Below are positions 9,264-17,396 of a stretch of DNA of 64,000 bases, in pieces (position 1 is the first letter of the stretch; each line of letters begins with the position of its first letter). The stretch is from Chryseobacterium tagetis (GTDB lineage Bacteria > Bacteroidota > Bacteroidia > Flavobacteriales > Weeksellaceae). The DNA is taken from NCBI RefSeq assembly GCF_016735585.2, contig NZ_JAERSE020000003.1, forward strand, positions 62,001 to 126,000, given 5' to 3'. The notes beneath the pieces are model-generated. The model made no database searches. It was not told the origin of the DNA and saw nothing but the letters and a program-made list of their open reading frames with translations. Position numbers and translations under genes: made by a program.

Positions 9264-10298
9264 ATGATTCCAAAAACAATGAAAGCTGCAGTTGTTCAAG
9301 GCTATGGGCAACCCTTAAAAATTAAAGAAGTTCCTGTAAAAGTACCAGGAAGATATGAAGTACTGGTAAAAGTAATTGCTTGTGGAGTGTGCCATACAGA
9401 CTTACACGCTGTTGATGGTGACTGGCCGGCAAAACCCAAAATGCCTTTAATTCCCGGACATGAAGGAGTAGGAATTGTAGTGGCTTGCGGACCGGAAGCT
9501 CAGGTAAAAGAAGGTGATGCTGTTGGAGTTCCATGGCTGTATTCTGCTTGTGGATGCTGTGACTATTGTATTACAGGTTGGGAAACCCTTTGTGAAGCCC
9601 AAAAAAATGGAGGATATAGTGTAGATGGAGGTTTTGCAGAATATGTAATTGCAGATTCAAGATATGTAGGACATTTGAAATCGGATGTCAACTTTTTAGA
9701 AATTGCACCGATTCTTTGTGCGGGAGTAACGGTTTACAAAGGTTTGAAAGAAACCGAAACAAAACCGGGAGAATGGGTAGCTATTTCAGGAATTGGAGGA
9801 TTGGGACACGTTGCAGTACAATATGCAAAAGCAATGGGAATGCATGTGGCAGCAATTGATGTGGCAGATGATAAATTAGAATTGGCAAAAAAATTAGGGG
9901 CGGACTTGGTAGTCAATGCAAAAAACACAGATCCTGGAGAATATCTTCATAAAGAAGTCGGCGGAATGCACGGCGCATTGATTACGGCAGTTTCTCCTAT
10001 TGCTTTCAAACAGGGGATTGATGTACTAAGAAGAAAAGGAACGATTGCTTTAAACGGTCTTCCTCCAGGCTCATTTGAGTTACCGATTTTTGAAACGGTG
10101 TTGAAAAGAATTACGGTAAGGGGTTCAATTGTAGGAACAAGAAAAGATCTTCAGGAAGCTTTGGACTTTGCGAATGAAGGATTGGTAAAAGCAACGGTAA
10201 CGTCCGCGAAATTAGAAGATATCAATGACGTTTTTGATAAAATGAAAAAAGGGCAGATTGATGGCAGAATCGTTCTCGATATTGCCGGCTCAAATTAA
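9264..10298 (+). CDS. adhP: Zinc-dependent alcohol dehydrogenase, AdhP type
   Basis: A 344-residue medium-chain dehydrogenase that interconverts primary alcohols and aldehydes with NAD(H). The catalytic zinc site is shown by C40 in [10 protein letters not shown] and the PGHEGVG motif. The structural zinc site has four cysteines at C96, C99, C102 and C110. A Rossmann motif, [17 protein letters not shown], lies near residue 173. Length and motifs fit AdhP/ethanol-preferring enzymes. It follows the aldehyde dehydrogenase after 364 non-coding bases and is closed by a strong hairpin, so it may have its own promoter. Confidence 0.92.
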   Translation: MIPKTMKAAVVQGYGQPLKIKEVPVKVPGRYEVLVKVIACGVCHTDLHAVDGDWPAKPKMPLIPGHEGVGIVVACGPEAQVKEGDAVGVPWLYSACGCCDYCITGWETLCEAQKNGGYSVDGGFAEYVIADSRYVGHLKSDVNFLEIAPILCAGVTVYKGLKETETKPGEWVAISGIGGLGHVAVQYAKAMGMHVAAIDVADDKLELAKKLGADLVVNAKNTDPGEYLHKEVGGMHGALITAVSPIAFKQGIDVLRRKGTIALNGLPPGSFELPIFETVLKRITVRGSIVGTRKDLQEALDFANEGLVKATVTSAKLEDINDVFDKMKKGQIDGRIVLDIAGSN

Positions 10299-10317
10299 AT
10301 TATGATGAGTTTTTGGG

Positions 10318-10350
10318 GTTCGGCGAAATGAAATTTCGCCGAACTTTTTT
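10318..10350 (+). terminator. Rho-independent terminator after adhP
   Basis: A GTTCGGCGAAAT arm pairs with ATTTCGCCGAAC around a three-base loop and is followed by six T residues. It is the strongest terminator in the window. Confidence 0.9.
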
Positions 10351-10420
10351 AACTTTATATATGAATTGCGAAGAGCGGAGCGACAAAGCAATCTCAAAAA
10401 AGAGTAAAATTATCCAGAAT

Positions 10421-10514
10421 GTTTGTCATTCCGTAGGAATCTCAGCAAATTATTTAGAATGATCTAGTAAGCCTAGATTCCACGTTTCACTTCGTTGCGC
10501 TCTGAATGATAAAC
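10421..10514. repeat. Dispersed palindrome, TCATTC...GAATCT family, copy A
   Basis: The left arm reads GTTTGTCATTC then GGAATCT (10421-10442). The right arm (10475-10514) is its reverse complement at both ends, AGATTCC and GAATGATAAAC, with extra bases in the middle. The same end words recur at 52551-52980 and 62035-62111. I see no gene in 10299-10786, which is mostly such repeats; an AATTGCGAAGAGCGGAGCG word at 10363 looks like another relic. Confidence 0.55.
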
Positions 10515-10715
10515 CTCTTTTGAAAATTTGTAGGAAAAACGACCTAGAAAACGTAGGCGTTAAGAAAATGATTTTTGTGAACGTGAAGAAAATTCTACTG
10601 TTTCAGCGCGACATGAATTTTGAATGAAATAACAAGTGTTAAATTCGCGCGAGTTTTAGAATTTTTAGAGAGTAAAATTCATTTTTAGCCGGAGTTTCCA
10701 AGTCTTGAATTTTTG

Positions 10716-10763
10716 GTTCTTTTGTTTGACTACGTCGAATCTTCGATTTCAAGACAAAAGAAC
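10716..10763. repeat. Inverted repeat GTTCTTTTGT / ACAAAAGAAC
   Basis: A perfect 10-bp inverted repeat with a 28-base spacer; CTTGAA before the left arm and TTCAAG before the right arm add a second inverted pair. It lies directly upstream of the DUF779 gene, so it could affect expression of that gene or simply be an intergenic element. Confidence 0.5.
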
Positions 10764-10786
10764 ATTAAATAAAAAAAGAAAAAGCT

Positions 10787-11170
10787 ATGCAAACCAAAAT
10801 ATCACGTCTCTCAACAACAGAAAAAGCCTTGGAAGTAATCTGGGAGTTAGAAAAAAAATACGGTGACCTCATGTTTTATCAAGCAGGAGGATGTTGTGAA
10901 GGGACACAACCTCAATGTTTCGAAAAAGGAGGATTCTACCCAAGAATGAACGATGCAATGATTGGCTCCATCAATAATCATGAATTCTGGATAGATCGTG
11001 ATTTATTTGAATATTGGAAATATTCACACTTTACATTAGATGTTGTGGATGGTTTCGGACCGGGCGGATTTTCTCTGGAAACGCCGTTAGGAAAAACATT
11101 TAAAGTCAATTACAGACTTTTCACACCTGAAGAACTTGAAAATTTGGAACCTGTAAAACGCAGTGAATAA
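10787..11170 (+). CDS. DUF779 domain-containing protein
   Basis: A 127-residue protein covering the whole DUF779 family, recognised by FYQAGGCCEGTQPQC near residues 31-45 and the DGFGPGGFSLETPLGKTF segment. The paired cysteines look able to bind a metal or act in redox, but the biochemical role of the family is not established. DUF779 genes are typically next to aldehyde dehydrogenases of the type encoded at 7370-8899, which supports a shared role in aldehyde metabolism. Here it is separated from adhP by a terminator and repeats. It ends two bases before a convergent small gene. Confidence 0.85.
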   Translation: MQTKISRLSTTEKALEVIWELEKKYGDLMFYQAGGCCEGTQPQCFEKGGFYPRMNDAMIGSINNHEFWIDRDLFEYWKYSHFTLDVVDGFGPGGFSLETPLGKTFKVNYRLFTPEELENLEPVKRSE

Positions 11171-11172
11171 TT

Positions 11173-11529
11173 TTATTTGAAATTTTTAAACGTACTATTC
11201 TTTTGAGCAATAAAATTTAACTCTCTTTCAAAATCATATTTATTTCTTTGTATGTTTCTTTTTAAAGAAAAATACTGAATGATTGTTATGATAAATGGGA
11301 TGGCAAGGATGAAATAATTTTTTTCACTTTTACTAATTTGTATGACAATAATTAGAGCAAAAAGTGATACGAATATAAAAGATAGAAAATGAAAAATAAG
11401 AGGCATAAATTCTATTTTAACTAATGTTTTATCGTTTTCTTCTGAAATATTTCCTCTTATAATAGAGTTAGGAATTTTAAAATCAAAAAAATGTAGTCTT
11501 CTTTTAATTGTAAAATCATCATTATTCAC
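11173..11529 (-). CDS. Small two-helix membrane protein, unknown function
   Basis: A 118-residue protein with two hydrophobic segments, about residues 43-64 (LIFHFLSFIFVSLFALIIVI) and 72-88 (FILAIPFIITIIQYF), and a basic C-terminal tail. I do not recognise the family. It starts at GTG, and that codon overlaps the stop of a short upstream reading frame (ATGTGA), which suggests translational coupling. Base composition is more AT-rich than the neighbouring enzymes. Confidence 0.6.
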   Translation of the reverse strand: MNNDDFTIKRRLHFFDFKIPNSIIRGNISEENDKTLVKIEFMPLIFHFLSFIFVSLFALIIVIQISKSEKNYFILAIPFIITIIQYFSLKRNIQRNKYDFERELNFIAQKNSTFKNFK

Positions 11530-11702
11530 ATTCCCCTATATTCAAATCTCGTAGGAATACCATTGTCAGGAATTAATGAGATAAAAGATGTATTTGTTTT
11601 GTAAGTAATTTTCTTTAAACTGTCTACAAATTCAGATTTCTCCATTTCAATACTGAAATTGGAACTATCAAAAAGTCCAATACTTTTATAAAAAGAGTTC
11701 AT
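11526..11702 (-). CDS. 58-residue ORF, probably the 3' remnant of a longer gene
   Basis: This frame encodes 58 residues from the ATG at 11702 (MNSFYKSIGLFDSSN...) and ends in RFEYRGM. The frame stays open for 13 more codons upstream (NKSLLNFIDVY) before a stop, and those residues look like real protein, so the present ATG may be internal to an older, longer gene whose 5' part is gone. Its stop overlaps the GTG start of the downstream membrane protein gene by two bases. No family recognised. Confidence 0.4.
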   Translation of the reverse strand: MNSFYKSIGLFDSSNFSIEMEKSEFVDSLKKITYKTNTSFISLIPDNGIPTRFEYRGM

Positions 11703-11797
11703 ATAAACATCAATAAAATTTAAAAGAGATTTATTAAAAAATCATTTGTGAAAATTAGCGTAAAAAAAAATCGTGCAATTTATTTTTAAACGGAAAA

Positions 11798-12997
11798 TCA
11801 AACTTTCACAAACCGACTCACAAACATAGATGCCACTAATTGCCCAACTGCATTTAAAACAGTCGCTAAAGGATCAACCAAAGTTCCGATAATCATCACA
11901 GCCGGAATTGCTTCCTGCGGTAATTTATAAACAGAGATCATTAGCATTTCTCCAATATAGCCACCGTTTGGAATTCCTCCTGCAACAATACTTACAAAAA
12001 CAGTAATTCCTAAAGCTAAAAGTAGATTCATCGGATCAAAAAAATCTCTTCCGATAATTAAAAAAGCAACATAAATTTTAATAATCGAAGACATCGAAGA
12101 GCCATTTTTATGCAAAGTTGTCCCGATCGGAATTACAATATTTGAAATCTGGCTGGGAACTCCAATTTTTGCTGCGGCTTGTAAATTGGCCGGCATGGTT
12201 GCGAAACTACTGCAAGTACTTAAAGCGGTTAAAGTCGGATAAATGGCATTCGTCCAGAAGCTTTTCACACCATTCTGTCCTTTCGCTATAAAAGCATACA
12301 GTGAAAAAAAGACAAAGAAATAAACAACTCCTGCAATATAATACAAGCCTAAAGGTTTGGCATAAAACCCGAAAAGCTGAGGTCCTAAAGTAGCAACCTG
12401 ATAAGCAAAATACGCTCCCAATCCAATCGGAGCGACTTTCATAATTAATAAAAGAAGTTCCTTCATGACTTCATAACCCGATGCAATAAAAGACCGGAAA
12501 GCCTGTCCTTTTTCTCCTGCTTTTCTGGCAGAAAATCCGGTCATGAAAGCAAAAATTAGAAGCGCTAACATATTTTGTCTTGAGAAAAGCTGTGTAAATT
12601 CTCCAACGGTAAAAAATCCTACAATTCTGTTCCCCCAACTGTCACTATTGGAAGTCGCCTCTATAATTTCCGAACTTCCGGAAATGCCTGAAACAGGAAA
12701 TACATAAACTGCGCAAATAGTAAAAACAGCGGCAGTTAAAATAAAAAACAAAAAGGTAAAAGCCATTGTCGCCATGATCTTACCAAATTTGGACTGCTGT
12801 TCTAAGGAAGCGATGGAATTGGAAACGGCAAAAAATACCAATGGGACTACACTCACAAAAAGCAGATTCAGGAAAATATCACCCAATGGTTTTATGAAAT
12901 CAACAATATTGGGAGCAACGATTCCAATAATACTTCCAATGGCAATTCCAAACAATAAAAGGATGATTCCTGAATAGTTTTTCAACACTTCTTTCAT
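11798..12997 (-). CDS. Dicarboxylate/amino acid:cation symporter (SDF/DAACS family)
   Basis: A roughly 399-residue inner-membrane transporter with eight or more hydrophobic segments and the two hairpin-loop signatures of the family, here IPIGTTLHKNGSSM and GTLVDPLATVLNAVGQ. These depart from the classic GATINMDG and DRxRTxxNV forms, so glutamate or C4-dicarboxylate specificity cannot be assumed. An in-frame ATG at 13036 would add 13 residues, but a -7 promoter box at 13013-13020 lies between the two ATGs and favours 12997. It is divergent from the dnaJ-like gene, with facing promoters. Confidence 0.87.
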   Translation of the reverse strand: MKEVLKNYSGIILLLFGIAIGSIIGIVAPNIVDFIKPLGDIFLNLLFVSVVPLVFFAVSNSIASLEQQSKFGKIMATMAFTFLFFILTAAVFTICAVYVFPVSGISGSSEIIEATSNSDSWGNRIVGFFTVGEFTQLFSRQNMLALLIFAFMTGFSARKAGEKGQAFRSFIASGYEVMKELLLLIMKVAPIGLGAYFAYQVATLGPQLFGFYAKPLGLYYIAGVVYFFVFFSLYAFIAKGQNGVKSFWTNAIYPTLTALSTCSSFATMPANLQAAAKIGVPSQISNIVIPIGTTLHKNGSSMSSIIKIYVAFLIIGRDFFDPMNLLLALGITVFVSIVAGGIPNGGYIGEMLMISVYKLPQEAIPAVMIIGTLVDPLATVLNAVGQLVASMFVSRFVKV

Positions 12998-13012
12998 GCG
13001 GTGCTTTTTAAT

Positions 13013-13020
13013 CAAAGATA
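13013..13020 (-). promoter_or_regulatory. Candidate -7 box for symporter gene
   Basis: Minus strand TATCTTTG, an exact TAnnTTTG match about 16 bases before the chosen ATG. No TTG at the expected distance. Confidence 0.45.
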
Positions 13021-13067
13021 GGTTTATTTTTAACATTCAGTTGTATTAATTTCATCCATAAATTCCT

Positions 13068-13075
13068 TAAATTTG
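13068..13075 (+). promoter_or_regulatory. Candidate -7 box for cbpA-like gene
   Basis: TAAATTTG ends 15 bases before the ATG at 13091. It shows that the TTG at 13073 is part of the promoter and not a start codon. A TTG lies 24 bases upstream (13041), a little far. Confidence 0.5.
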
Positions 13076-13090
13076 AGTAAAAACGTTTCT

Positions 13091-14014
13091 ATGGCTTATA
13101 TAGATTACTATAAAATTTTAGGTGTAGATAAAAATGCAATGCAAGATGACATTAAGAAAGCCTACCGAAAATTGGCGAGAAAGCTGCATCCCGATCTAAA
13201 CCCTGACGATAAAGAGGCTGAAAGAAAATTCAAAGAGCTGAATGAAGCAAATGAAGTTCTGAGCGATCCTGAAAACCGTAAAAAATATGATAAATACGGA
13301 GAAAACTGGAAGCATGGTGAGGAATACGAAAAAGCTCAGCAACAACAAAGACAATATCAGAATCAGAGTCAGGGCGGAAATTTCGGAGGTGGATTTTCCG
13401 GTGCTGATTTTGGAGAAGGTGAAGATTTTTCAGATTTTTTCCAGAATATGTTCGGTGGAGCAGGAGGTGGGTTCGGGAGAAGCTCGAGAGGAAGTGCTTC
13501 AGGAAAATTCAAAGGACAGGATGTACATGCAGAATTGAATTTAAGTTTAAAAGACGCAGCCACAACTCATCAGCAGACTTTTGATATCAATGGTAAAAAA
13601 GTAAGAATTACCATTCCGGCGGGAGTGTATGATGGGCAACAGATTAAATTGAAAGGCCATGGGAATCCTGGTTTTAATGGCGGTCCGAACGGAGATTTAT
13701 ATATCACTTTTAACATAGCTGTTGATCCGGATTATGAAAGAATTGGAGATGATCTGAAAACGAAAGTCCCGATTGATCTTTATACAGCCGTTTTAGGAGG
13801 TGATGTAAAAGTAAATACATTGAATGGAAGTGTAAATCTGAAAGTGAAACCTGAAACCCAGAACGGAACAACAGTGAGATTGAAAGGAAAAGGTTTTCCT
13901 GTATATAAAAAAGAGGGTGAATTTGGTGATTTATTCGCGACGTATGAAGTGAAATTACCAACTAATCTTACTGAAAAGCAGAAAGAAATTTTTGAACAAC
14001 TTAAAAATTCCTAA
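13091..14014 (+). CDS. cbpA: DnaJ C-terminal domain co-chaperone, CbpA type
   Basis: A 307-residue type II J-protein. The J domain covers residues 1-70 with the HPD motif at 33-35, which stimulates DnaK ATPase activity. A Gly/Phe-rich linker (about 85-150, [19 protein letters not shown]) follows, then the beta-rich substrate-binding domains to the end. The cysteine zinc finger of DnaJ is absent, which separates CbpA from DnaJ. The start at 13091 follows from the promoter. The next gene, four bases downstream, encodes a CbpM-like modulator, giving the usual cbpA-cbpM operon. Confidence 0.9.
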   Translation: MAYIDYYKILGVDKNAMQDDIKKAYRKLARKLHPDLNPDDKEAERKFKELNEANEVLSDPENRKKYDKYGENWKHGEEYEKAQQQQRQYQNQSQGGNFGGGFSGADFGEGEDFSDFFQNMFGGAGGGFGRSSRGSASGKFKGQDVHAELNLSLKDAATTHQQTFDINGKKVRITIPAGVYDGQQIKLKGHGNPGFNGGPNGDLYITFNIAVDPDYERIGDDLKTKVPIDLYTAVLGGDVKVNTLNGSVNLKVKPETQNGTTVRLKGKGFPVYKKEGEFGDLFATYEVKLPTNLTEKQKEIFEQLKNS

Positions 14015-14017
14015 GCC

Positions 14018-14320
14018 ATGAGTGAAAGAATATCGCGAGAAGAGCTCGTAAAAATATACAATATTGAAATCACTTTTTTTGATGAATTGGTGGACTCCGG
14101 ATTACTAAATATTCAGACGGAAAATGAAATCCGGTATCTGATGTATGAAGATCTGCCTTCTTTTGAAAGATTTGCAAACTGGCATTACGATTTGGAAATC
14201 AATCTTCCGGGATTGGAGGTGATTCATGATATGCTTCAGAAAATGGAATATTTAAAGCGAAGAAATCGTGAACTGATGAATAAGCTTTCGGCGATCGGTG
14301 GTGAGTATGAAGATGTTTAG
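14018..14320 (+). CDS. cbpM: Chaperone modulator CbpM family protein
   Basis: A 100-residue protein with an N-terminal MerR-like winged helix (SREELVKIYNIEITFFDELV) and a C-terminal helix (about 70-95) rich in charged residues. In E. coli CbpM binds the J domain of CbpA and blocks its stimulation of DnaK. The tight spacing (three bases after the CbpA stop) supports the same role here. Confidence 0.85.
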   Translation: MSERISREELVKIYNIEITFFDELVDSGLLNIQTENEIRYLMYEDLPSFERFANWHYDLEINLPGLEVIHDMLQKMEYLKRRNRELMNKLSAIGGEYEDV

Positions 14321-14413
14321 TAAGAAGTGATAAGTGAAAGGTGAGAAGTGGGAAAGGGTTTAAAAAATAGATAGTTTTTAGAGGGTTTTATTCAAAATTC
14401 AGACTATTTCTTT

Positions 14414-14421
14414 TAGCTTTG
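14414..14421 (+). promoter_or_regulatory. Candidate -7 box for YcxB-like gene
   Basis: TAGCTTTG matches TAnnTTTG 26 bases before the start at 14448. The upstream TTG is not clear. Confidence 0.45.
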
Positions 14422-14447
14422 CAGGCTGTGAGAATAAATCAATATAT

Positions 14448-14975
14448 ATGAGTGAAGAAAAAGTAATTGTTTTAAAACCTAAGAGGCAGGATTTCGAGGA
14501 AATATATTTTAGTGGAAATCAGGGAAGTCTGTTCTTTTCATCAACCACGAGAGGAAGAACGATTACGACCATTGTTGTAGGATTGATTTTGTTGATCATG
14601 TTTTTCTTTAAAGATGACTTTACCAAAGAAAAATTTGGGATTTTATACTTTGCCAGCTTTTTGTTTTTGCTGTGTGCAGTTTTTCTTTCAGTAAGCATTA
14701 ACAAAGTTTCGAGATGGAAAAAACAGGTAAATCGTTATTTAACCAAACTTGAGAATTGTAGAATTTATGAAATTGCATTCGACCAAAATTTCTTTACAGT
14801 CAATATTGATGATGAAAAAGAGACAAGCGAATGGAAAGATTTCGAATATTTCGATAGTAATAATGAGTTTATTACCCTTGAAGGAAAGTACAGCTATATG
14901 TTTCCCAGAAAATCAATGAATGAGAAAGATTACAGTACTTTAAAACAGGTTTTAAAGAAAAATATAAAGGAATAA
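14448..14975 (+). CDS. YcxB-like membrane protein
   Basis: A 175-residue protein with two transmembrane segments, about residues 40-56 (TTIVVGLILLIMFFF) and 66-84 (LYFASFLFLLCAVFLSV). A soluble beta-rich C-terminal half holds the WKDFEYFDSNNEFITL segment, which resembles the YcxB-like C-terminal domain. Function of this family is unknown. It is a single gene with its own promoter and terminator. Confidence 0.65.
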   Translation: MSEEKVIVLKPKRQDFEEIYFSGNQGSLFFSSTTRGRTITTIVVGLILLIMFFFKDDFTKEKFGILYFASFLFLLCAVFLSVSINKVSRWKKQVNRYLTKLENCRIYEIAFDQNFFTVNIDDEKETSEWKDFEYFDSNNEFITLEGKYSYMFPRKSMNEKDYSTLKQVLKKNIKE

Positions 14976-14984
14976 TAAAAACAA

Positions 14985-15016
14985 AAAACTCAGAGCAAAA
15001 TACTCTGAGTTTTATT
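14985..15016. terminator. Bidirectional terminator
   Basis: AAAACTCAGAG pairs with CTCTGAGTTTT around CAAAATA, with T-rich sequence beyond. It separates the YcxB-like gene (+) from the convergent PLP enzyme gene (-). Confidence 0.85.
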
Positions 15017-15034
15017 TTTATCATGAAAAGCTGA

Positions 15035-16018
15035 TTAATCCAACCAACCCATTTCTTTCATCCATTCGTCATTATAGATCTTCCCAACGTATCTTGAACC
15101 GTGGTCGTGAAGAAGAACGACAATCACATCATCTTTTGTGAACTGATCTTTCATCTGAACCAGAGAAGCGATTGCACTTCCTGCAGAATATCCGCAGAAA
15201 ATTCCTTCGTCTTTAGCCAGTTTTCTGGCATAAACAGCACCGTCTTTATCTGTCACTTTCTCAAAATGATCAATCACAGACATATCGTAGTTTTCAGGAA
15301 GAATATCTTCACCAATTCCTTCAGTGATATAGGTGTAAGCATTTCCTAAATTAACTTCTCCTGTTTCGTGAATCTCCTTTAAGATTGAACCATACGTATC
15401 AACACCAATTACCTTGATATCAGCATTTTTTTCTTTGAAGAATTTTCCACAACCCGTAATGGTACCTCCTGTTCCGGCTCCAACTACGAAATGTGTAAGT
15501 TTTCCTTCAGTCTGTTCCCAGATTTCAGGAGCTGTAGACTCGTAATGAGCGGCTCTGTTTGATAAGTTATCGTATTGGTTTACATACCATCCATTTTCTG
15601 TTTCTTTTGCCAGTCTTTTAGAAACTGAATAATAAGAACGTGGATCTGTAGGTTTTACGTCTGTAGGACAAACGATTACCTCAGCTCCAACTGCACGAAG
15701 GATGTCACATTTTTCTTTTGATTGTTTGGAGTTGGTTACAAAAATACATTTGTACCCTTTGATGATCGCAGCAAGAGCCAATCCCATTCCTGTATTTCCG
15801 GAAGTTCCTTCAATGATGGTGCCTCCTGGTTTTAATCTTCCGTCTTTTTCGGCATCTTCAATCATTTTAAGAGCCATTCTGTCTTTTACAGAATTTCCGG
15901 GATTGAAAGTCTCAACTTTTGCTAAAACTAATGCAGGAAAATCTTCCCCTAAAACTTTATTAAGCTTTACTAATGGGGTGTTTCCTATAGTTTCAAGAAT
16001 ATTTTTTGCGTATTTCAT
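15035..16018 (-). CDS. PLP-dependent cystathionine beta-synthase / cysteine synthase family enzyme
   Basis: A 327-residue fold type II PLP enzyme. K45 in NPGNSVKDR is the Schiff-base lysine, TSGNTG (72-77) binds the substrate carboxylate, and GAGTGGT is the phosphate loop. The SxxxxxK to PPP-loop arrangement is shared by cysteine synthase and cystathionine beta-synthase. The C-terminal NDEWMKEMGWL resembles the cystathionine beta-synthase end, and the length exceeds typical CysK, so a CBS role (serine plus homocysteine) is more likely than O-acetylserine sulfhydrylation. No CBS regulatory domains are present. Assignment within the family is uncertain. Confidence 0.85.
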   Translation of the reverse strand: MKYAKNILETIGNTPLVKLNKVLGEDFPALVLAKVETFNPGNSVKDRMALKMIEDAEKDGRLKPGGTIIEGTSGNTGMGLALAAIIKGYKCIFVTNSKQSKEKCDILRAVGAEVIVCPTDVKPTDPRSYYSVSKRLAKETENGWYVNQYDNLSNRAAHYESTAPEIWEQTEGKLTHFVVGAGTGGTITGCGKFFKEKNADIKVIGVDTYGSILKEIHETGEVNLGNAYTYITEGIGEDILPENYDMSVIDHFEKVTDKDGAVYARKLAKDEGIFCGYSAGSAIASLVQMKDQFTKDDVIVVLLHDHGSRYVGKIYNDEWMKEMGWLD

Positions 16019-16037
16019 AAATGTTTTATAAGCCTTG

Positions 16038-16045
16038 CAAAGATA
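16038..16045 (-). promoter_or_regulatory. Candidate -7 box for the PLP enzyme gene
   Basis: Minus strand TATCTTTG followed by C, the full TAnnTTTGC form, 19 bases before the start codon. Confidence 0.55.
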
Positions 16046-16162
16046 AGGTTTTTAAATGTTATTCAGATGAAGATCAAGAATTAGAATAATGGTAGTCCTC
16101 ATTTAAAAAGTAAATGAAAGAAATCAAAAATTCACGATTCTTTATTGAATGTGTACAGTCAA

Positions 16163-17392
16163 TTAGTTGTATTTAATTGCTTTAACAGGGGATATTTTAC
16201 TGATTAAATAACTAGGAATAATTAAAGCCAGCCCGGAAATAATTAAAATTCCAACAGAAATAGAGATGATAGCAATTGGGTTCAGATCTACTGGAACAGT
16301 ACTTACATAATAGTTTTCCGGATTAAGTTTGATTACTCCAAAAAACTTCTGAATTAAAATTAATCCAAGACCAATTGCATTCCCATATAAAAGTCCGGGA
16401 ATCATAATGATTAAGGTATAATTAATAAAAGTCGCTCTGATCTGAGAATTGCTTGCTCCCAGTGTTTTAAGTAGACCGATTGAATTTGTTCTTTCGATGA
16501 TAAGAATCAAAAGCACCATGATGATGTTGATGATGACTACAATCAGCATGATAATGATGATAAGTGCAATATTTGTATCATAAATACTTATCCAGTCCGT
16601 AATCTGAGGAAATTTATCACTCGCTTTTTCTGCGTAATTTTTGTAGCCGATCAATTTTTCGATTTCAGGATAATCTTTATCGATATCATTGACATCTTTT
16701 AGAAAAATATCGATTCCGCCTACTTCATCAGGTTTCATATCCTGAATTTTTCTTACATGATTGATTCCTCCGATAACGAATTGTTCATCAATCATCTTGA
16801 TATCGGTTTTATAAATTCCGACCACTTCAAATTTTCTGTAAATTGGTTTTTGGTCAATTTTAGAAAATATGGTAACAATGCTGTCTTTAAGTTTTAAATG
16901 AAGGTCATTGGCAATTTTTTGAGAAATAGTGACTCCATGATTATAACCTACTTCTGTTACCACAGGAGTACGTCCTTCAATTAGGAATTTTTTGAAACGT
17001 AAGCTGTCAAAATCTTTTCCGACTCCTTTAAAAATAATTCCGGCAAAATTATGCTCATTACGCATAATACCTGTCACGGTAGCATATTTTTGTACACTTG
17101 CCACATCGGGAAGATCCTTTATTTTCTGAAGTTCCAGTCCCTGATTGTCCAGAACCGAAGTGTTGTAAGATGAATTGGATTTTGTAGACTTTATGGTAAT
17201 GTGCCCACTAAAGTCGGCTAATCTTTCCTTGATTGCTTTCTTTGAACCAAAACCTGTAGAAACGGTGATAAGAGAAACAATGATCCCTAAAGCTACAGAG
17301 AGTCTGCCGATGAAGATGATAACCCTTGAGAGATTATTTTTGTTATCTTTGGAAAACGCTATTTTTCTAGAGAAATATAAAGGAAATTTCAA
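16163..17392 (-). CDS. FtsX/LolC-type ABC transporter permease
   Basis: An integral membrane permease with one N-terminal and three C-terminal membrane segments around a large extracytoplasmic domain, the LolC/E and MacB-like layout. The C-terminal segments are about IIIIMLIVVIINIIMVLLIL, INYTLIIMIPGLLYG and IAIISISVGILIISGLAL. Such proteins work with an ATPase in lipoprotein release or efflux; no ATPase gene is adjacent. I chose the TTG at 17392 (409 residues), because the ATG at 17461 lies upstream of a -7 box at 17411-17418 and would run through the signal peptide of the divergent gene. The N-terminus then reads (M)KFPLYFSRKIAF. Confidence 0.8.
   Translation of the reverse strand: MKFPLYFSRKIAFSKDNKNNLSRVIIFIGRLSVALGIIVSLITVSTGFGSKKAIKERLADFSGHITIKSTKSNSSYNTSVLDNQGLELQKIKDLPDVASVQKYATVTGIMRNEHNFAGIIFKGVGKDFDSLRFKKFLIEGRTPVVTEVGYNHGVTISQKIANDLHLKLKDSIVTIFSKIDQKPIYRKFEVVGIYKTDIKMIDEQFVIGGINHVRKIQDMKPDEVGGIDIFLKDVNDIDKDYPEIEKLIGYKNYAEKASDKFPQITDWISIYDTNIALIIIIMLIVVIINIIMVLLILIIERTNSIGLLKTLGASNSQIRATFINYTLIIMIPGLLYGNAIGLGLILIQKFFGVIKLNPENYYVSTVPVDLNPIAIISISVGILIISGLALIIPSYLISKISPVKAIKYN
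17344..17351 (+). promoter_or_regulatory. Candidate -7 box for NamZ-like gene
   Basis: TATCTTTG matches TAnnTTTG 46 bases before the ATG at 17397. It lies inside the N-terminal part of the divergent permease gene. Confidence 0.45.
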
Positions 17393-17396
17393 GCTT

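Noticed and set aside
13073..13090. TTG start for the CbpA-like gene
   Set aside because: The TTG is inside a TAAATTTG promoter box, and the conserved J domain starts at the ATG 13091.
17175..17396. N-terminal extension of the NamZ-like protein
   Set aside because: It is antisense to the permease gene, and the signal peptide begins only at 17397.
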